39,531 nucleotides of DNA from assembly GCA_027624135.1 (NCBI GenBank), contig JAQBXL010000013.1, forward strand, positions 1 through 39,531, given 5' to 3'. Each line of letters begins with the position of its first letter. Positions within the stretch are counted from its first letter, which is position 1. Both the position numbers and the translations under genes were made by a program. Under the pieces are notes generated by a model. It did no database searches. It saw only the letters and a program-made list of their open reading frames with translations, and had not been told where the DNA came from. The stretch comes from Chloroflexota bacterium. Its GTDB lineage: Bacteria > Chloroflexota > Dehalococcoidia > Lucifugimonadales > UBA3495. This document shows positions 20,455 through 30,968 of this stretch, in pieces.

Positions 20455-21216
20455 CTAAACGGCGTCCGGGTTGATTCGAGGTTCAAACCTGGGTGGCAAA
20501 CCGAGTTCCACCGATACCAGGTCTCGGCCACTGTCTAGGAATCCGCTAATTTTGATGGTTGGAGATTCCGTTAAGTACTCGAAATTTTCGCCATCGATCC
20601 GGAACGGTCGGTCGTGACCTGGGTAAATGACGTCTGCGGCTGCAGAGATTTTCTTTAGGCTAGCTTGGGCTTGTTCAACGCTCCAGAATACGAACGCAGG
20701 CATACCGCGCCTTAAGGCTCCTGCATCTGATATCGCATCGCCACCAAGGCAGACCAGGCCGCCCGAAGTCTCCACAAGAACACTTTGGTGTCCAGCGGTA
20801 TGGCCGGGTGTGTCAAACGTTCCGACCCCTTTCTCCAATTCGGTTTCACCTGAGACTTCAACGACAGTGTGGGGCGATAACGTGTCAGCGAAGTATTTGG
20901 CAGTCGCATAATCATTAGCCCTGGGGTTCCGGCTGTACTCTAATTCCTGCTTGGAAATCACAATTTCGGCGTTCGGGAATAGATCGGTGTTTTGGGAATG
21001 GTCCCAATGGGCATGGGTCAGTATCACTCTTCCGATCTCTTCAGGAGAGATCCCATGGCTTCGCAGCGTCTCAACCAACATAGTCCGTCGTCCAAAGTGT
21101 CCTACGTCCACCACTGTTAGTTTTTCTCCACGGACCAGTGTTACGGTGCAAAGACCTAGAGTTCCCTGATCAGTATTGATGCTGAAACCGGGTAAAAGAA
21201 TTTCTATCTCGGGCAT
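20455..21216 (-). CDS. MBL-fold metallo-hydrolase (AHL-lactonase-like)
   Basis: ILTHAHWDHSQNTDLFPNAEIVIS; TPGHTAGHQSVLVETSGGLVCLGGDAI; VIYPGHDRPF. Start MPEIEILLPGF at 21216 preferred to 21288. Confidence 0.92.
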   Translation of the reverse strand: MPEIEILLPGFSINTDQGTLGLCTVTLVRGEKLTVVDVGHFGRRTMLVETLRSHGISPEEIGRVILTHAHWDHSQNTDLFPNAEIVISKQELEYSRNPRANDYATAKYFADTLSPHTVVEVSGETELEKGVGTFDTPGHTAGHQSVLVETSGGLVCLGGDAISDAGALRRGMPAFVFWSVEQAQASLKKISAAADVIYPGHDRPFRIDGENFEYLTESPTIKISGFLDSGRDLVSVELGLPPRFEPRINPDAV

Positions 21217-21575
21217 ATGGATCCATCCTTGCGTTTGCAAAATAGCGTCTTGGGAGCAGATGTTAGCTATTCTTGTGGTGATAGGCAACTACTGCGTTAG
21301 TCTTTGGCGGGCATCTTGCGAGAATTCGCTAATCTCGGTGTGGTCCGAATATTCCCAATCTCCCACCAGGGTCGGAATCGATACCCGGGCAATCGAATGC
21401 GAGGGCATTTTTGCGCCTAACACCGGGCGAAGTCGGACCCATCACGTAATTGGATTGCTCGACTATTCCCCCTTGGAATTCTGGAGCGGGATCGCCTGGG
21501 TTTCAGGGTACGACGGTTGAGAGTAGGCCATCACTCTGGCTATAGTGTAACGATTCCATTTGAGGAGCCTGCATC

Positions 21576-22673
21576 ATGACAAACAAGATTCGCTTGGGAT
21601 TTGTGGGAGCTAACGTCAACTCGACCTGGTCATCCCAGTCGCACTACCCGGCTTTACTGGCCAGCCCGGATGTCGAACTTACCGCGGTTTGTACCTCTAG
21701 GCCTGAGAGCGCGGAAGAGGCGCGGCAGGCGTTTGGAGCGAAGCTCGCCTTCCACGATTTCCGGGAAATGGTTATTTCACCGGAGATCGACGCGGTGGCC
21801 GTAGTAGTACGGGTGCCATTGCACTATGAGCCGACGAAGGCCGCCATCGAGGCCGGCAAGCACGTCTACACGGAGTGGCCGCTGGGCCGGACTACCGCCG
21901 AAGCCGAAGAACTGGCGATGCTTGCCCGGGCCAAAGGGGTGCAAACGGCCGTCGGTCTGCAATCTCGGGTCAGCCCCGCATTGCTATATCTCAAGGAGCT
22001 GATCGACACAGGCTACGTGGGGGAGGTGCTGTCCTGCCATGTCACGACTATGCGTGACGGAGCGTTGGAACGCCCTTCCAGCCGCAATTGGAATCTCGAC
22101 GCCAGCCAAGGCGCGAACACGCTGACCATCGCCAACGGGCACGTCATTGACGCCCTGCGGTTCGTTTTGGGCGACTTCACACGAGTTGCGTGCATGGTCA
22201 CGACCCAGGTGCAGAAAATCTACGAGACCGATACCCAGAAGTTTGTGGACGTTACCTCCCCGGACAACATTCGAGTATCCGGACGGCTCGAGCGCGGCGC
22301 GGCGGTGTCGGTCCATGTCGGCGCCGTACCCTGGGCCGGCAGCGGCTTTCGGATGGAGATCTACGGCCGGGAAGGCACGCTAGTCACCACCGGGAGCGTC
22401 TCGTCTCAGCGCGGTGAGATGTTACGCGTGCAAGGCGCTCAGGGAAGCCACGAGTTAAAGGACCTGACCATTCCCGAGCGTTTCGTATATGTCCCGGACG
22501 ACTTCCCCCGTGGCGATCCGTTCAACGTCGGCCAGATGTATGCCCTGTTTGCCGAGGCGATCCGGACCGGTCAGAGCCGCCTGCCGACGTTCGATACCGC
22601 GGTCGACCTGCACCGCTTCATTGACACCATCAAGCAGGCGTCGGATTCGGGAGAGGAGTTGCCCGTCGCCTGA
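21576..22673 (+). CDS. Gfo/Idh/MocA family oxidoreductase
   Basis: IRLGFVGANVNSTWSSQSHYPALLASPDVELTAVCTSRPESAEEARQAFG; KHVYTEWPLGRTTAEAEEL. Confidence 0.93.
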   Translation: MTNKIRLGFVGANVNSTWSSQSHYPALLASPDVELTAVCTSRPESAEEARQAFGAKLAFHDFREMVISPEIDAVAVVVRVPLHYEPTKAAIEAGKHVYTEWPLGRTTAEAEELAMLARAKGVQTAVGLQSRVSPALLYLKELIDTGYVGEVLSCHVTTMRDGALERPSSRNWNLDASQGANTLTIANGHVIDALRFVLGDFTRVACMVTTQVQKIYETDTQKFVDVTSPDNIRVSGRLERGAAVSVHVGAVPWAGSGFRMEIYGREGTLVTTGSVSSQRGEMLRVQGAQGSHELKDLTIPERFVYVPDDFPRGDPFNVGQMYALFAEAIRTGQSRLPTFDTAVDLHRFIDTIKQASDSGEELPVA

Positions 22674-22849
22674 ACCGTCTGGGACTAAACCGCAGGATAT
22701 TGATTCCAGGGACAGTGAGTCAAAACAACCGAGGGACGTACACTCCGCCTACCGAGTGAGAGCAGTTACCCTTAAATTCCTTACAGGGTGCTGCTCTGGC
22801 GGCATAAACCACCGCGAAGAGCGTTCTTTCTGATGTTGGAGAAGAAAAT

Positions 22850-24906
22850 ATGGCGAGCCTAGAACCTGCGGCCTCGAAAAGACCTCACCAGCTGATCTCG
22901 CACGGTGACACCCGAATCGATCCCTGGTTCTGGCTGCGCGATGTCAACGATCCGGAAACTTTGGAATATCTCAGAGCCGAGAATGCTTACACCGATGAAG
23001 TCATGGCGCCGGAGGCTGAACTAAAAGAAAGCTTATTTCAGGAGATGCGAGGCCGGATCAAGGAGGACGATTCTACCGTTCCGGAGAAGGAGGGAGAATA
23101 TTTCTACTACGCCCGGTATGAAGAGGGCAACGAGTACCCCATCTTCTGCCGCAAGCATCTATCCTTGGATGCTCCCGAAGCGATCCTTCTCAACGTAAAT
23201 GAGTTGGCGAAAGACCTGGATTATTGCCGGGTTGGCACATGCGAGAATAGCCCAGACCACAAGTGGCTGGCTTATTCGGTGGACACTGACGGGTCCGAGA
23301 AATACACCATTTTCTTCAAGAATCTGGAGACCGGTGAACTGTCAGAGGAGAACATCCCCGTTCCTATTACTCCCTCGAATGGGCCAACGACAGCCAAACC
23401 GTATTCTACGATGTGCTCGACGAGAATCACCGGCCAGTCAAGATATTCAAGCATCGGCTCGGAGATAACCCTTCCGCAGATGGGCTGCTGTACCAGGAAA
23501 TGGACGAGCGTTTCTTTGTCCACGTGGGCAAATCTGCCAGCAAGCGGTTCATGTACGTGGTCGCCGCCAGTAACAACATGGCGGAATGGCATTTCATGGA
23601 AGCGGCTGATCCGGGAAGTGAACTTACGCTGATCCAAGAGCGACGTGAGAATTTTGAATACGATGTTGCCGACCATGGGGACCGTTTTCTGATTCGAAAC
23701 AACGGTGATGGCGCCAAGGATTTCAAAGTTTCAGAAACGTCGATAACGGCGCCGGCATCGGAAAATTGGCAGGACCTGGTTCCCCACGTGTTGGGACGCC
23801 CTATCGGTGGAATGGCAGTGGTTAAAGACTACCTGATCCTTTCGCAACGAACTAACGGGCTGCATCAGATACGGATAATAGAACACGCCACCGGGAAATC
23901 GTTCGACGTGGACTTCGATGCAGAAGACTATGCAGTGTCGATCCAAGAAGGCCGGGAATGGGACACCTCCAGCCTGAGGTTTTCTTACACTTCGCTCACT
24001 ACCCCTTCAACCGTATATGACTACGACATCAGTACCCGCGAGCGCGAGATCAGGAAACAGACCGAGGTGTTGGGCGATTTTTCCGAAGACAATTACCAAA
24101 CCAAAAGGATATCTGCCCCGGCCGAAGACGGCACTCTGATCCCGATATCGCTTCTTTATGCAAAGGATACTCCCCTCGACGGCTCAGCCCCCCTCTATCT
24201 TTATGGCTACGGATCATACGGGATAATCATCGATTCCAATTTTAGTTCAGCCAGGCTCAGCCTCGTGGACCGGGGATATATCTTCGCCGTCGCTCATGTT
24301 CGGGGAGGTATGGACTTGGGATGGGATTGGTACGATGGTGGCAAACTTCTCAACAAAAAGAACACGTTCACAGATTTCATCGCCTGCGCGGAGCACCTGA
24401 TCGAAAAAGACTTCACCGCCAAGGGCGGGATCGTCGCATCCGGTGGCAGCGCCGGCGGGATGTTGATGGGGGCGGTCGTCAACTTGCGCCCCATTCTGTT
24501 CAAAGCGGTCGTTGCAGACGTGCCATTTGTGGATGTCTTGAACACGATGGAGGACGACACCCTGCCTCTGACCACCATGGAATATAACGAATGGGGCAAC
24601 CCTCAAACCAAGATATTCTATGACTACATCAAGTCGTATTCTCCCTACGACAATGTGAAGCCCCACGACTACCCCCATATGCTGATCACCGGGGGCATCA
24701 GCGATCCGCGAGTGACGTATTGGGAACCAGCCAAATGGACCGCGCATCTGAGAGATTCGAAGACTGACGACAACTTGTTACTGCTGAAGATTCACATGGA
24801 CTCTGGCCATGCTGGCGCTTCAGGCAGGTTCAACCGGCTGAAAGAGGTAGCTCTGGAATACGCCTTCATCTTGAAAGTGTTTGGGCTGAGTGAAACGCCT
24901 CATTAA
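22850..24906 (+). pseudogene. Prolyl oligopeptidase (S9A family), frameshifted near 23356-23359
   Basis: First part in the 22850 frame (RPHQLISHGDTRIDPWFWLRDVNDPETLEYLRAENAYT...NLETGELSEENIP), then in the 23413 frame (YYSLEWANDSQTVFYDVLDENHRPVKIF...YGYGSYG...ASGGSAGGMLMGAV...SGHAGASGRF). Confidence 0.88.
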
Positions 24907-24950
24907 GAGGGTCGTTGCGAGTGGGAGGAGTTACCCGCTCAGACCGCCTG

Positions 24951-25871
24951 TTATTGACTGGACAGAAGCATCTGAAGGAGCGCCATTCGGATGGAAAGAC
25001 CGTTTGAGATCTGCTGGAAATAATGTGCCCGGGGGTCGGAGTCGACTTCGGGAGCGATGCTGTCTACCCTGGGGAACGGGTGCATGATAATGGCCCGCTC
25101 GCGGATCAGGCGCAGCATGTCCGGGTCGATGCGAAATGCCTGCCGGGTCGGTCCGTTCTCTGCGGGAGCATACTCCTGGGGTAGATCCGTCTGGTAGACA
25201 ACATCGGCCCGCTTGAGCGCATCATCAAGCTCCGGCCCTGGCCCGTGAATCTCCTGAAATCTCACCTCGTGCCGCCCCAGATATTCCAGCAAGTCTTCGC
25301 CCAAAGGAAGTTCGTTCGGTGAGACCAGCCAAAGCTTGATGCCGGAGTATTTGGCCAGAAAGTAGCATAGTGAGCGGCTGGCCCCGCTATGGGACAGATC
25401 GCCCATCAACACCACCGACACGCCGTCGATGCCGTCTATCGCCCGGTAAATTGTGTAGAGATCCAGCAAGGCCTGCGTTGGATGCTGATCTCCGCCGCCG
25501 GCGTTCACCACCGGGATGGACGAAACGTCAGCCGCACGGTAGACCAGACCAGAATCGGGGTGGCGCAGCACGATCAGGTCGGCGTACTGGTTCACCATAC
25601 TGATGGTGTCTTCGAAATGGCCGGACGACGCGAAGTCGGAGAAAGACTGGGGGTTTTCGGTGGAGATCACATTGCCGCCCAGCCGGTGCATGGCCGATTC
25701 AAAGGAGAGACGTGTTCTGGTGCTAACGGCGTAAAACAAAGAGGCCATGATCCGGCCGCGAAGCTCTTCACTGCCGCCGCGGGCGACGACCTTCTCCATC
25801 TCATCAGCGGCGTCGAACACCTGGGCAATCAGCTTCTTGTCGAACTGCTGTGCTCTAAGTACGTGATCCAT
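24951..25871 (-). CDS. Aspartate/ornithine carbamoyltransferase-family protein, probably not a true ATCase
   Basis: STRTRLSFESAMHRLGG, HPTQALLDLYTI, HPFPRVDSIAPEVDSDPRAHYFQQISNGLSIRMALL. Carbamoyl-phosphate motifs kept; 80s-loop and aspartate-site residues differ. Confidence 0.92.
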   Translation of the reverse strand: MDHVLRAQQFDKKLIAQVFDAADEMEKVVARGGSEELRGRIMASLFYAVSTRTRLSFESAMHRLGGNVISTENPQSFSDFASSGHFEDTISMVNQYADLIVLRHPDSGLVYRAADVSSIPVVNAGGGDQHPTQALLDLYTIYRAIDGIDGVSVVLMGDLSHSGASRSLCYFLAKYSGIKLWLVSPNELPLGEDLLEYLGRHEVRFQEIHGPGPELDDALKRADVVYQTDLPQEYAPAENGPTRQAFRIDPDMLRLIRERAIIMHPFPRVDSIAPEVDSDPRAHYFQQISNGLSIRMALLQMLLSSQ

Positions 25872-25908
25872 CGAGTTCCCGTGGGCCTTCGGGTCGGGCG
25901 ACCCGGCA

Positions 25909-26889
25909 TCAGCCCGGTAAGATATGCGTTCCCGCTCTGCCAGCCAGCGCTTCCTCAGCCCATTCTAGGCCAGTGATTACCGCCCTCTCTCCGCCGAATT
26001 CTACGAACTGGATGCAACCGATAACCTTGGGCGCCATGCTACCTCGCGCAAACTGGCCTTCTTCAAAGTATTTCCGCGCCTGGGAGGCGGTGATCTCGCG
26101 GATCGGCCGTTGAAGCTCGGTGCCGAAGTCCAGGGACACGGATTCGACATCGGTCAAGATAAGATAGATATCGGCGCCCACGCTCTCCGCCAGCTTTTCG
26201 CCTGCCAGGTCTTTGTCGATCACAGCCTCAACCCTCCGGTAGGAGCCGTCGGGCTCCAGAACCACTGGGATACCACCACCGCCACCAGCTATGACGATGG
26301 CTCCTTGATCGACGAGGGCGCGCAGAGACCGGCGCTCCAAGAGCCTAAGGGGCGCGGGTGAAGGCACCGACCGCCGATATGGCCGGTCGCTGCCCGGATG
26401 GACCTCCATCACCGTATGGCCGCGCTCTTCGTAGCTCTTTTTGCTTCCGGCATCCAAGAACGGGCCGATCGGCTTGGATGACAGGCCAAAATCGGGGTCG
26501 TCTTCACCCACAATGAAATGGCTGACCAGAGTAACCACGTCTCGCTGGATACCTTGATTGCGAAGGATCTTGTCCAACACTTGTTGCAACATAGCGCCGA
26601 TCTGACCCTGGGTCATTCCCACGCAGATATCCAGGGGTTGCTGGGGGATATCCGGTCCTGATTCCTCTTGCTGTATCAGAAGATTGCCTACCTGCGGACC
26701 GTTGCCGTGGGTGATGACAACCCGGCTGCCCGAGCGAATCAGTGGTACAAGTTGCCGGCAAGCCAGCTCCATACTGAGCGTCTGTTGCTCGACTTCACCA
26801 GTGTCGCCCTCGGAGAGAATGGCGTTTCCACCCAACGCGATGACGATCGTCTTCGTGGTCTCAAGCATCGTTCTGGTGGGGATCATCAA
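25909..26889 (-). CDS. Carbamate kinase (ArcC/AllK-like)
   Basis: [97 protein letters not shown]. Actual start may be 26868. Confidence 0.95.
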   Translation of the reverse strand: MMIPTRTMLETTKTIVIALGGNAILSEGDTGEVEQQTLSMELACRQLVPLIRSGSRVVITHGNGPQVGNLLIQQEESGPDIPQQPLDICVGMTQGQIGAMLQQVLDKILRNQGIQRDVVTLVSHFIVGEDDPDFGLSSKPIGPFLDAGSKKSYEERGHTVMEVHPGSDRPYRRSVPSPAPLRLLERRSLRALVDQGAIVIAGGGGGIPVVLEPDGSYRRVEAVIDKDLAGEKLAESVGADIYLILTDVESVSLDFGTELQRPIREITASQARKYFEEGQFARGSMAPKVIGCIQFVEFGGERAVITGLEWAEEALAGRAGTHILPG

Positions 26890-27052
26890 GATAACTCATC
26901 GATCGTTCTCGCATTCTTGGTTCGCCGTCCGAATTGAACCACAACGGTTGGGCGAAGAGCAAATAACTAACCGGCGCGAACTCGGCGTCCAAAAGCTTGT
27001 AATACAAATTTTACATCCACGATATATCCGTGAAACACCACTCGATGATAAT
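26890..27052. promoter_or_regulatory. Divergent intergenic region between carbamate kinase and the ABC importer; contains palindrome TTGTAATACAA
   Basis: Head-to-head genes; palindrome at 26997-27007 and AT-rich stretch with GATATA at 27021-27026. No experimental or motif-search support. Confidence 0.3.
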
Positions 27053-28870
27053 ATGGGCGTCGACTATACGTATGCGCGGGGATACAGTGCCACTCCGTTT
27101 CCGCGTTTTGCATCGCCTTTTGGCCATGAGAAACTTCCTTTGCCAATCATCATGCCCTGGTTTGGCCGGCTTTCCCGAACACCGGATGAGCCTGAGCCGA
27201 CCGACGGCCTTACAAAAGACCCCAAGAGAGAATCCAAGCGAGACCCCAAGCGCGCTGACACTGTAGATAACGTGTCTGAAGATGGCGTAAACCCCCGTCC
27301 CTTGCTTGCTTTACGGGGTATCACTAAACGATTCCAGGACCTTGTTGCCAACGACAACATAGACTTGGACGTATACCGTGGCGAGGTCCACGCGGTCCTG
27401 GGCGAGAACGGCGCCGGAAAAAGCACGTTGATGAAGATCATCTACGGCGTTTACCAGCCCGACGCAGGGAGCATCGAATTTGACGGGACCGAGGCTCGGA
27501 TTCAGTCCCCCCGCGATAGCAGGCGCATGGGCATCGGCATGGTGTTCCAGAATTTTGCGCTGATACCCGCCCTGACAGTGGCCGAGAATGTGGCACTCTT
27601 CCTTCCAGATCAAGGCATGGTACTCAGCCGGAAAGTCCTCATCCGGCAGATCTGGCAGGTCTCCGACAGATACAACTTGCATGTGAATCCGTCTGCCCGG
27701 GTAGGCGATCTCACCATGGGGGAACGTCAAAAGGTCGAACTCATCAAGCTGATCATGGCCAAGGCCCAGGTCCTGATTCTGGATGAGCCGACCAGTGTTC
27801 TCGCACCCCACGAAGTGGAAGGCCTGTTTGAGGTCTTCAACGAACTCAGGCGCGACGGGTTCGCGATCGTGTTCATCACCCACAAGATTCGCGAGGTTCT
27901 GTCATCTGCTGACCGAATCACCGTGCTACGGCGTGGGAGAGTGGTGACCAACAGGTCCAGTGAGGGAGTCACGGGCGACGATCTAGTTTCTCTGATGATG
28001 GGCATCGATGTTGAAGCCGTGCCACCAGGAGCCCGCATACAAGATCACATCGAATATGACTCCAAGAAGATTGCTTATCAACGGGTCGCCCACGATATCG
28101 GCGGCGCGGCGGCGATCGAATTCAAAGACGTATGTACCGGTGAGGCCAACGACCCCAGAGGCCTGCACGGGGTGAGTTTTAGTGTCATGCCCGGGCAGAT
28201 GCTGGGGGTTGCAGGCATCTCAGGCAATGGTCAGCAAGAGCTGGGCGAGACTCTGATGGGGATGGTCCGAAGCAGAAGCGGAAGTATCAGCCTAGCCGGT
28301 CAAGACATCAAAGGATGGTCGGTGGCCGATATCCTCGAAGCCGGAGTTAGCTACGTTGCTGAGGACCCCATCAGTATGGCTATGGTGCCGGAGATGCGGG
28401 TGGACGAGAACCTGGTTCTAGGAGAACTCGCCAACTACAGCAACGGCGGAATCTGGTTGGACATCGGCGGTATCAGAGATAAAATCACGGCTGCGCTGAG
28501 TAGATTCCCTCTGCAGTTGGCCGCTCACGGGATGCGGGTAGATAAATTGTCCGGCGGAAACGTCCAGAAAGTGATCCTTGCCCGCGAGATGGAACTTACC
28601 CGCCAGGCGGCCAGCAATCCTAAGGTCCTAATGGCTTATTACCCAACAAGGGGTTTGGACGTTGTGACCGCTGAAACCACCCGACGCCTGATGTTGAATT
28701 ACCGGGATCGGGGAGGCGCCATAGTTCTCGTATCTGAAGATTTGGATGAATTGTTGGCCTTGAGCGACAACATGGTGGTGATGTTTCAGGGCAACATAGT
28801 AGGGGCGTTTCCAACCGAAAATGCCTCAGTTCAAAAGATCGGCATGCTCATGACCGGACAGCAAGAGTAG
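27053..28870 (+). CDS. ABC transporter ATP-binding protein with two ABC domains (BMP/nucleoside-importer type, YufO/NupO-like)
   Basis: [45 protein letters not shown], second domain [15 protein letters not shown] and [15 protein letters not shown]. Start uncertain (27053 or 27152); the ORF-track start 26684 overlaps carbamate kinase. Confidence 0.9.
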   Translation: MGVDYTYARGYSATPFPRFASPFGHEKLPLPIIMPWFGRLSRTPDEPEPTDGLTKDPKRESKRDPKRADTVDNVSEDGVNPRPLLALRGITKRFQDLVANDNIDLDVYRGEVHAVLGENGAGKSTLMKIIYGVYQPDAGSIEFDGTEARIQSPRDSRRMGIGMVFQNFALIPALTVAENVALFLPDQGMVLSRKVLIRQIWQVSDRYNLHVNPSARVGDLTMGERQKVELIKLIMAKAQVLILDEPTSVLAPHEVEGLFEVFNELRRDGFAIVFITHKIREVLSSADRITVLRRGRVVTNRSSEGVTGDDLVSLMMGIDVEAVPPGARIQDHIEYDSKKIAYQRVAHDIGGAAAIEFKDVCTGEANDPRGLHGVSFSVMPGQMLGVAGISGNGQQELGETLMGMVRSRSGSISLAGQDIKGWSVADILEAGVSYVAEDPISMAMVPEMRVDENLVLGELANYSNGGIWLDIGGIRDKITAALSRFPLQLAAHGMRVDKLSGGNVQKVILAREMELTRQAASNPKVLMAYYPTRGLDVVTAETTRRLMLNYRDRGGAIVLVSEDLDELLALSDNMVVMFQGNIVGAFPTENASVQKIGMLMTGQQE

Positions 28871-28873
28871 CCA

Positions 28874-29932
28874 GTGCAATACCAGAGCACACTACGTCAG
28901 GCGCAAGGGCTCGCCACCACGATAACCACTCCCCCGATTGCACGGTCTCTTCTTGCCATAGTCTTCGCGTTCTTGGTTTTCGCCATATTCATCGCGATCA
29001 TCGGGCGAGACCCGGTGGAAGTTTACTCCAAGATGTTTGAGGGGACGCTAGGAAGCCGAGTAGGCCTCAGCGAAGTCGGAGTCAGGATGATTCCGTTCGT
29101 CTTAACCGGTCTGGCAGCTTCGATCCCCGCCCGGGTCGGCCTGATCAATGTTGGAGGAGAGGGCCAACTGTATATCGGGGCCTGGGCTGCTACTGGAGTG
29201 GCCCTGTACGTCGATCTCGGGACAATATGGCTGATGTTGCCCGCGATGGCGGTTGCCGGTTTTTTGGGTGGCGCGATCTGGGGCGGGACCGCAATCTTGT
29301 TGCGGCATTGGAGAAACGTCAACGAAGTCATATCCACCCTTCTCTCCAACTATGTTGCGATCCTCTTCGTCGATGTGTTTGTTTTTGGGGCCTGGAAAAA
29401 CCCCACCGGGTTCGGCTACCCCTATACTTCAAACTTCGAGTTTGAATCCATTTTGCCAACCATAGCCGATACCCGGCTGCACCTGGGATTGGTGCTTCCG
29501 GTCGTCGGAATCATAGCGACCTATCTGTTCCTCAGCCGAACCAGATGGGGCGCCAATATGCGCGCAGTCGGCGGCAATCCAGACGCGGCACGCCGGCGCG
29601 GAATCCCCGTGCTTCGCTATATCATCATCGCGATGCTAGTCGGCGGCGGGTTAGCAGGTCTTGCCGGCATGAGCGAAGTTTCGGGCATCCAGCACCATCT
29701 TCGGCCCGGAATATCCAATAACCTCGGCTTTATGGGCTTCCTCGCCAGTTGGATGGCCAATCACAATCCGATCGCCCTGATCGGCGCCTGTTTCCTGATC
29801 GCTGTGATTGTCGTCGGCGGTGATGTTCTTCAATTTAGCGGCAACCTGCCATCCGCGGCGACGTTGATTCTGATTGGCTTAGTCCTCTTCTCTGTCTTAG
29901 GGTTCCGCAAGTTGGAGCGAAAGATCGAATGA
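28874..29932 (+). CDS. ABC transporter permease (nucleoside/BMP-type, YufP-like)
   Basis: VGVRMIPFVLTGLAASIPARVGLINVGGEGQLYIGAWAATGVAL; WRNVNEVISTLLSNYVAILFVD; GTG start 4 nt after the ATPase stop. Confidence 0.92.
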   Translation: MQYQSTLRQAQGLATTITTPPIARSLLAIVFAFLVFAIFIAIIGRDPVEVYSKMFEGTLGSRVGLSEVGVRMIPFVLTGLAASIPARVGLINVGGEGQLYIGAWAATGVALYVDLGTIWLMLPAMAVAGFLGGAIWGGTAILLRHWRNVNEVISTLLSNYVAILFVDVFVFGAWKNPTGFGYPYTSNFEFESILPTIADTRLHLGLVLPVVGIIATYLFLSRTRWGANMRAVGGNPDAARRRGIPVLRYIIIAMLVGGGLAGLAGMSEVSGIQHHLRPGISNNLGFMGFLASWMANHNPIALIGACFLIAVIVVGGDVLQFSGNLPSAATLILIGLVLFSVLGFRKLERKIE

Positions 29933-30852
29933 GCGATATCTGGCTGGTGTTAGGCGGTACGTTGACCGGAGCGGTGGGCCCTGGAATCTCGGTCTTGTAC
30001 GCTACCTATGGAGAGCTGATCACCGAGAGGGCTGGAAGGATCAACCTGGGGACTGAAGGCTCCATGCTGATGGGGGCTTGCTTTGGCTTCATGGCCACCG
30101 CGGAGACAGGCTCGGCAACTGTTGGTGTATTTGCGGGTATGGCTGCCGGTAGCGGATTGAGCCTGATTCTGGCTTACCTGGTTATTTACCGCGACACCAA
30201 CCAGCTTGCGACCGGGTTCGCCCTAACCCTATTCGGGGCTGGCATCACCGCCTACGCCGGCAGAGGTTACGTGGACAGCACCATCGGGGGATTAAATCCG
30301 ATCGCCATCCCGCTTCTGTCGGAGATCCCGAAACTCGGCGAAGCTCTATTTCAGCAAGACATCCTGGCCTACATCGCTTATGGACTTGGGCCTCTGCTGT
30401 TTGTGGGACTGCACTACACCCGAACGGGCTTGAGTCTCAAGGCGGTGGGGGAAAGCATCAGCGTGGCCTACGCAGCTGGACGAAATCCCCGCGTGATACA
30501 GATCGCGGCGATCGCAGCAGGCGGCGCATTAGCCGGACTGGGCGGGGCCCAGCTTTCCCTGGGTCTAACCCACACCTGGTCGGAAGGAATGACCGTAGGC
30601 CGCGGCTTTATCGCCGTTGGACTGGTAATCTTCGCCATGTGGTCCCCGCTGCGGGCAATGGTCGGAGCGTTCTTGTTTGGTGGCGCGATCGGCCTTCAAC
30701 TACAGCTTCAAACCGTCGGGGCGCCAGTGTCGCCTTTCATATTAGACATGCTGCCCTACTTGATAATCCTGTTTGTAATGGCCCTTTGGAGCCGAGCCTC
30801 GGCTAGAGCCATGCCCGAAGGATTGAAGGGGGTTTTAAGGGCAAACACTTGA
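29929..30852 (+). CDS. ABC transporter permease (nucleoside/BMP-type, YufQ-like)
   Basis: ATYGELITERAGRINLGTEGSMLMGACFGF; 4-bp ATGA overlap with the upstream permease. Confidence 0.92.
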   Translation: MSDIWLVLGGTLTGAVGPGISVLYATYGELITERAGRINLGTEGSMLMGACFGFMATAETGSATVGVFAGMAAGSGLSLILAYLVIYRDTNQLATGFALTLFGAGITAYAGRGYVDSTIGGLNPIAIPLLSEIPKLGEALFQQDILAYIAYGLGPLLFVGLHYTRTGLSLKAVGESISVAYAAGRNPRVIQIAAIAAGGALAGLGGAQLSLGLTHTWSEGMTVGRGFIAVGLVIFAMWSPLRAMVGAFLFGGAIGLQLQLQTVGAPVSPFILDMLPYLIILFVMALWSRASARAMPEGLKGVLRANT

Positions 30853-30968
30853 CCGATGTTCAAAAACAACCGGCTTGGAAATCAAATAACCACCCAAGTC
30901 TTGGCATAAGAATGGCCTGAAAAAGCCAGGCCAGCGGCAAAGTTCCCAAAATAACAGGAGGAATTGGT

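Noticed and set aside
26684-27052. ORF-track N-terminal extension of the ABC ATPase to 26684
   Set aside because: It overlaps carbamate kinase antisense and shows no ABC homology; real start is probably 27053 or 27152.
27311-27883. 190-aa minus ORF antisense to the ABC ATPase
   Set aside because: Mirror of conserved Walker/signature coding sequence; not plausible as a gene.
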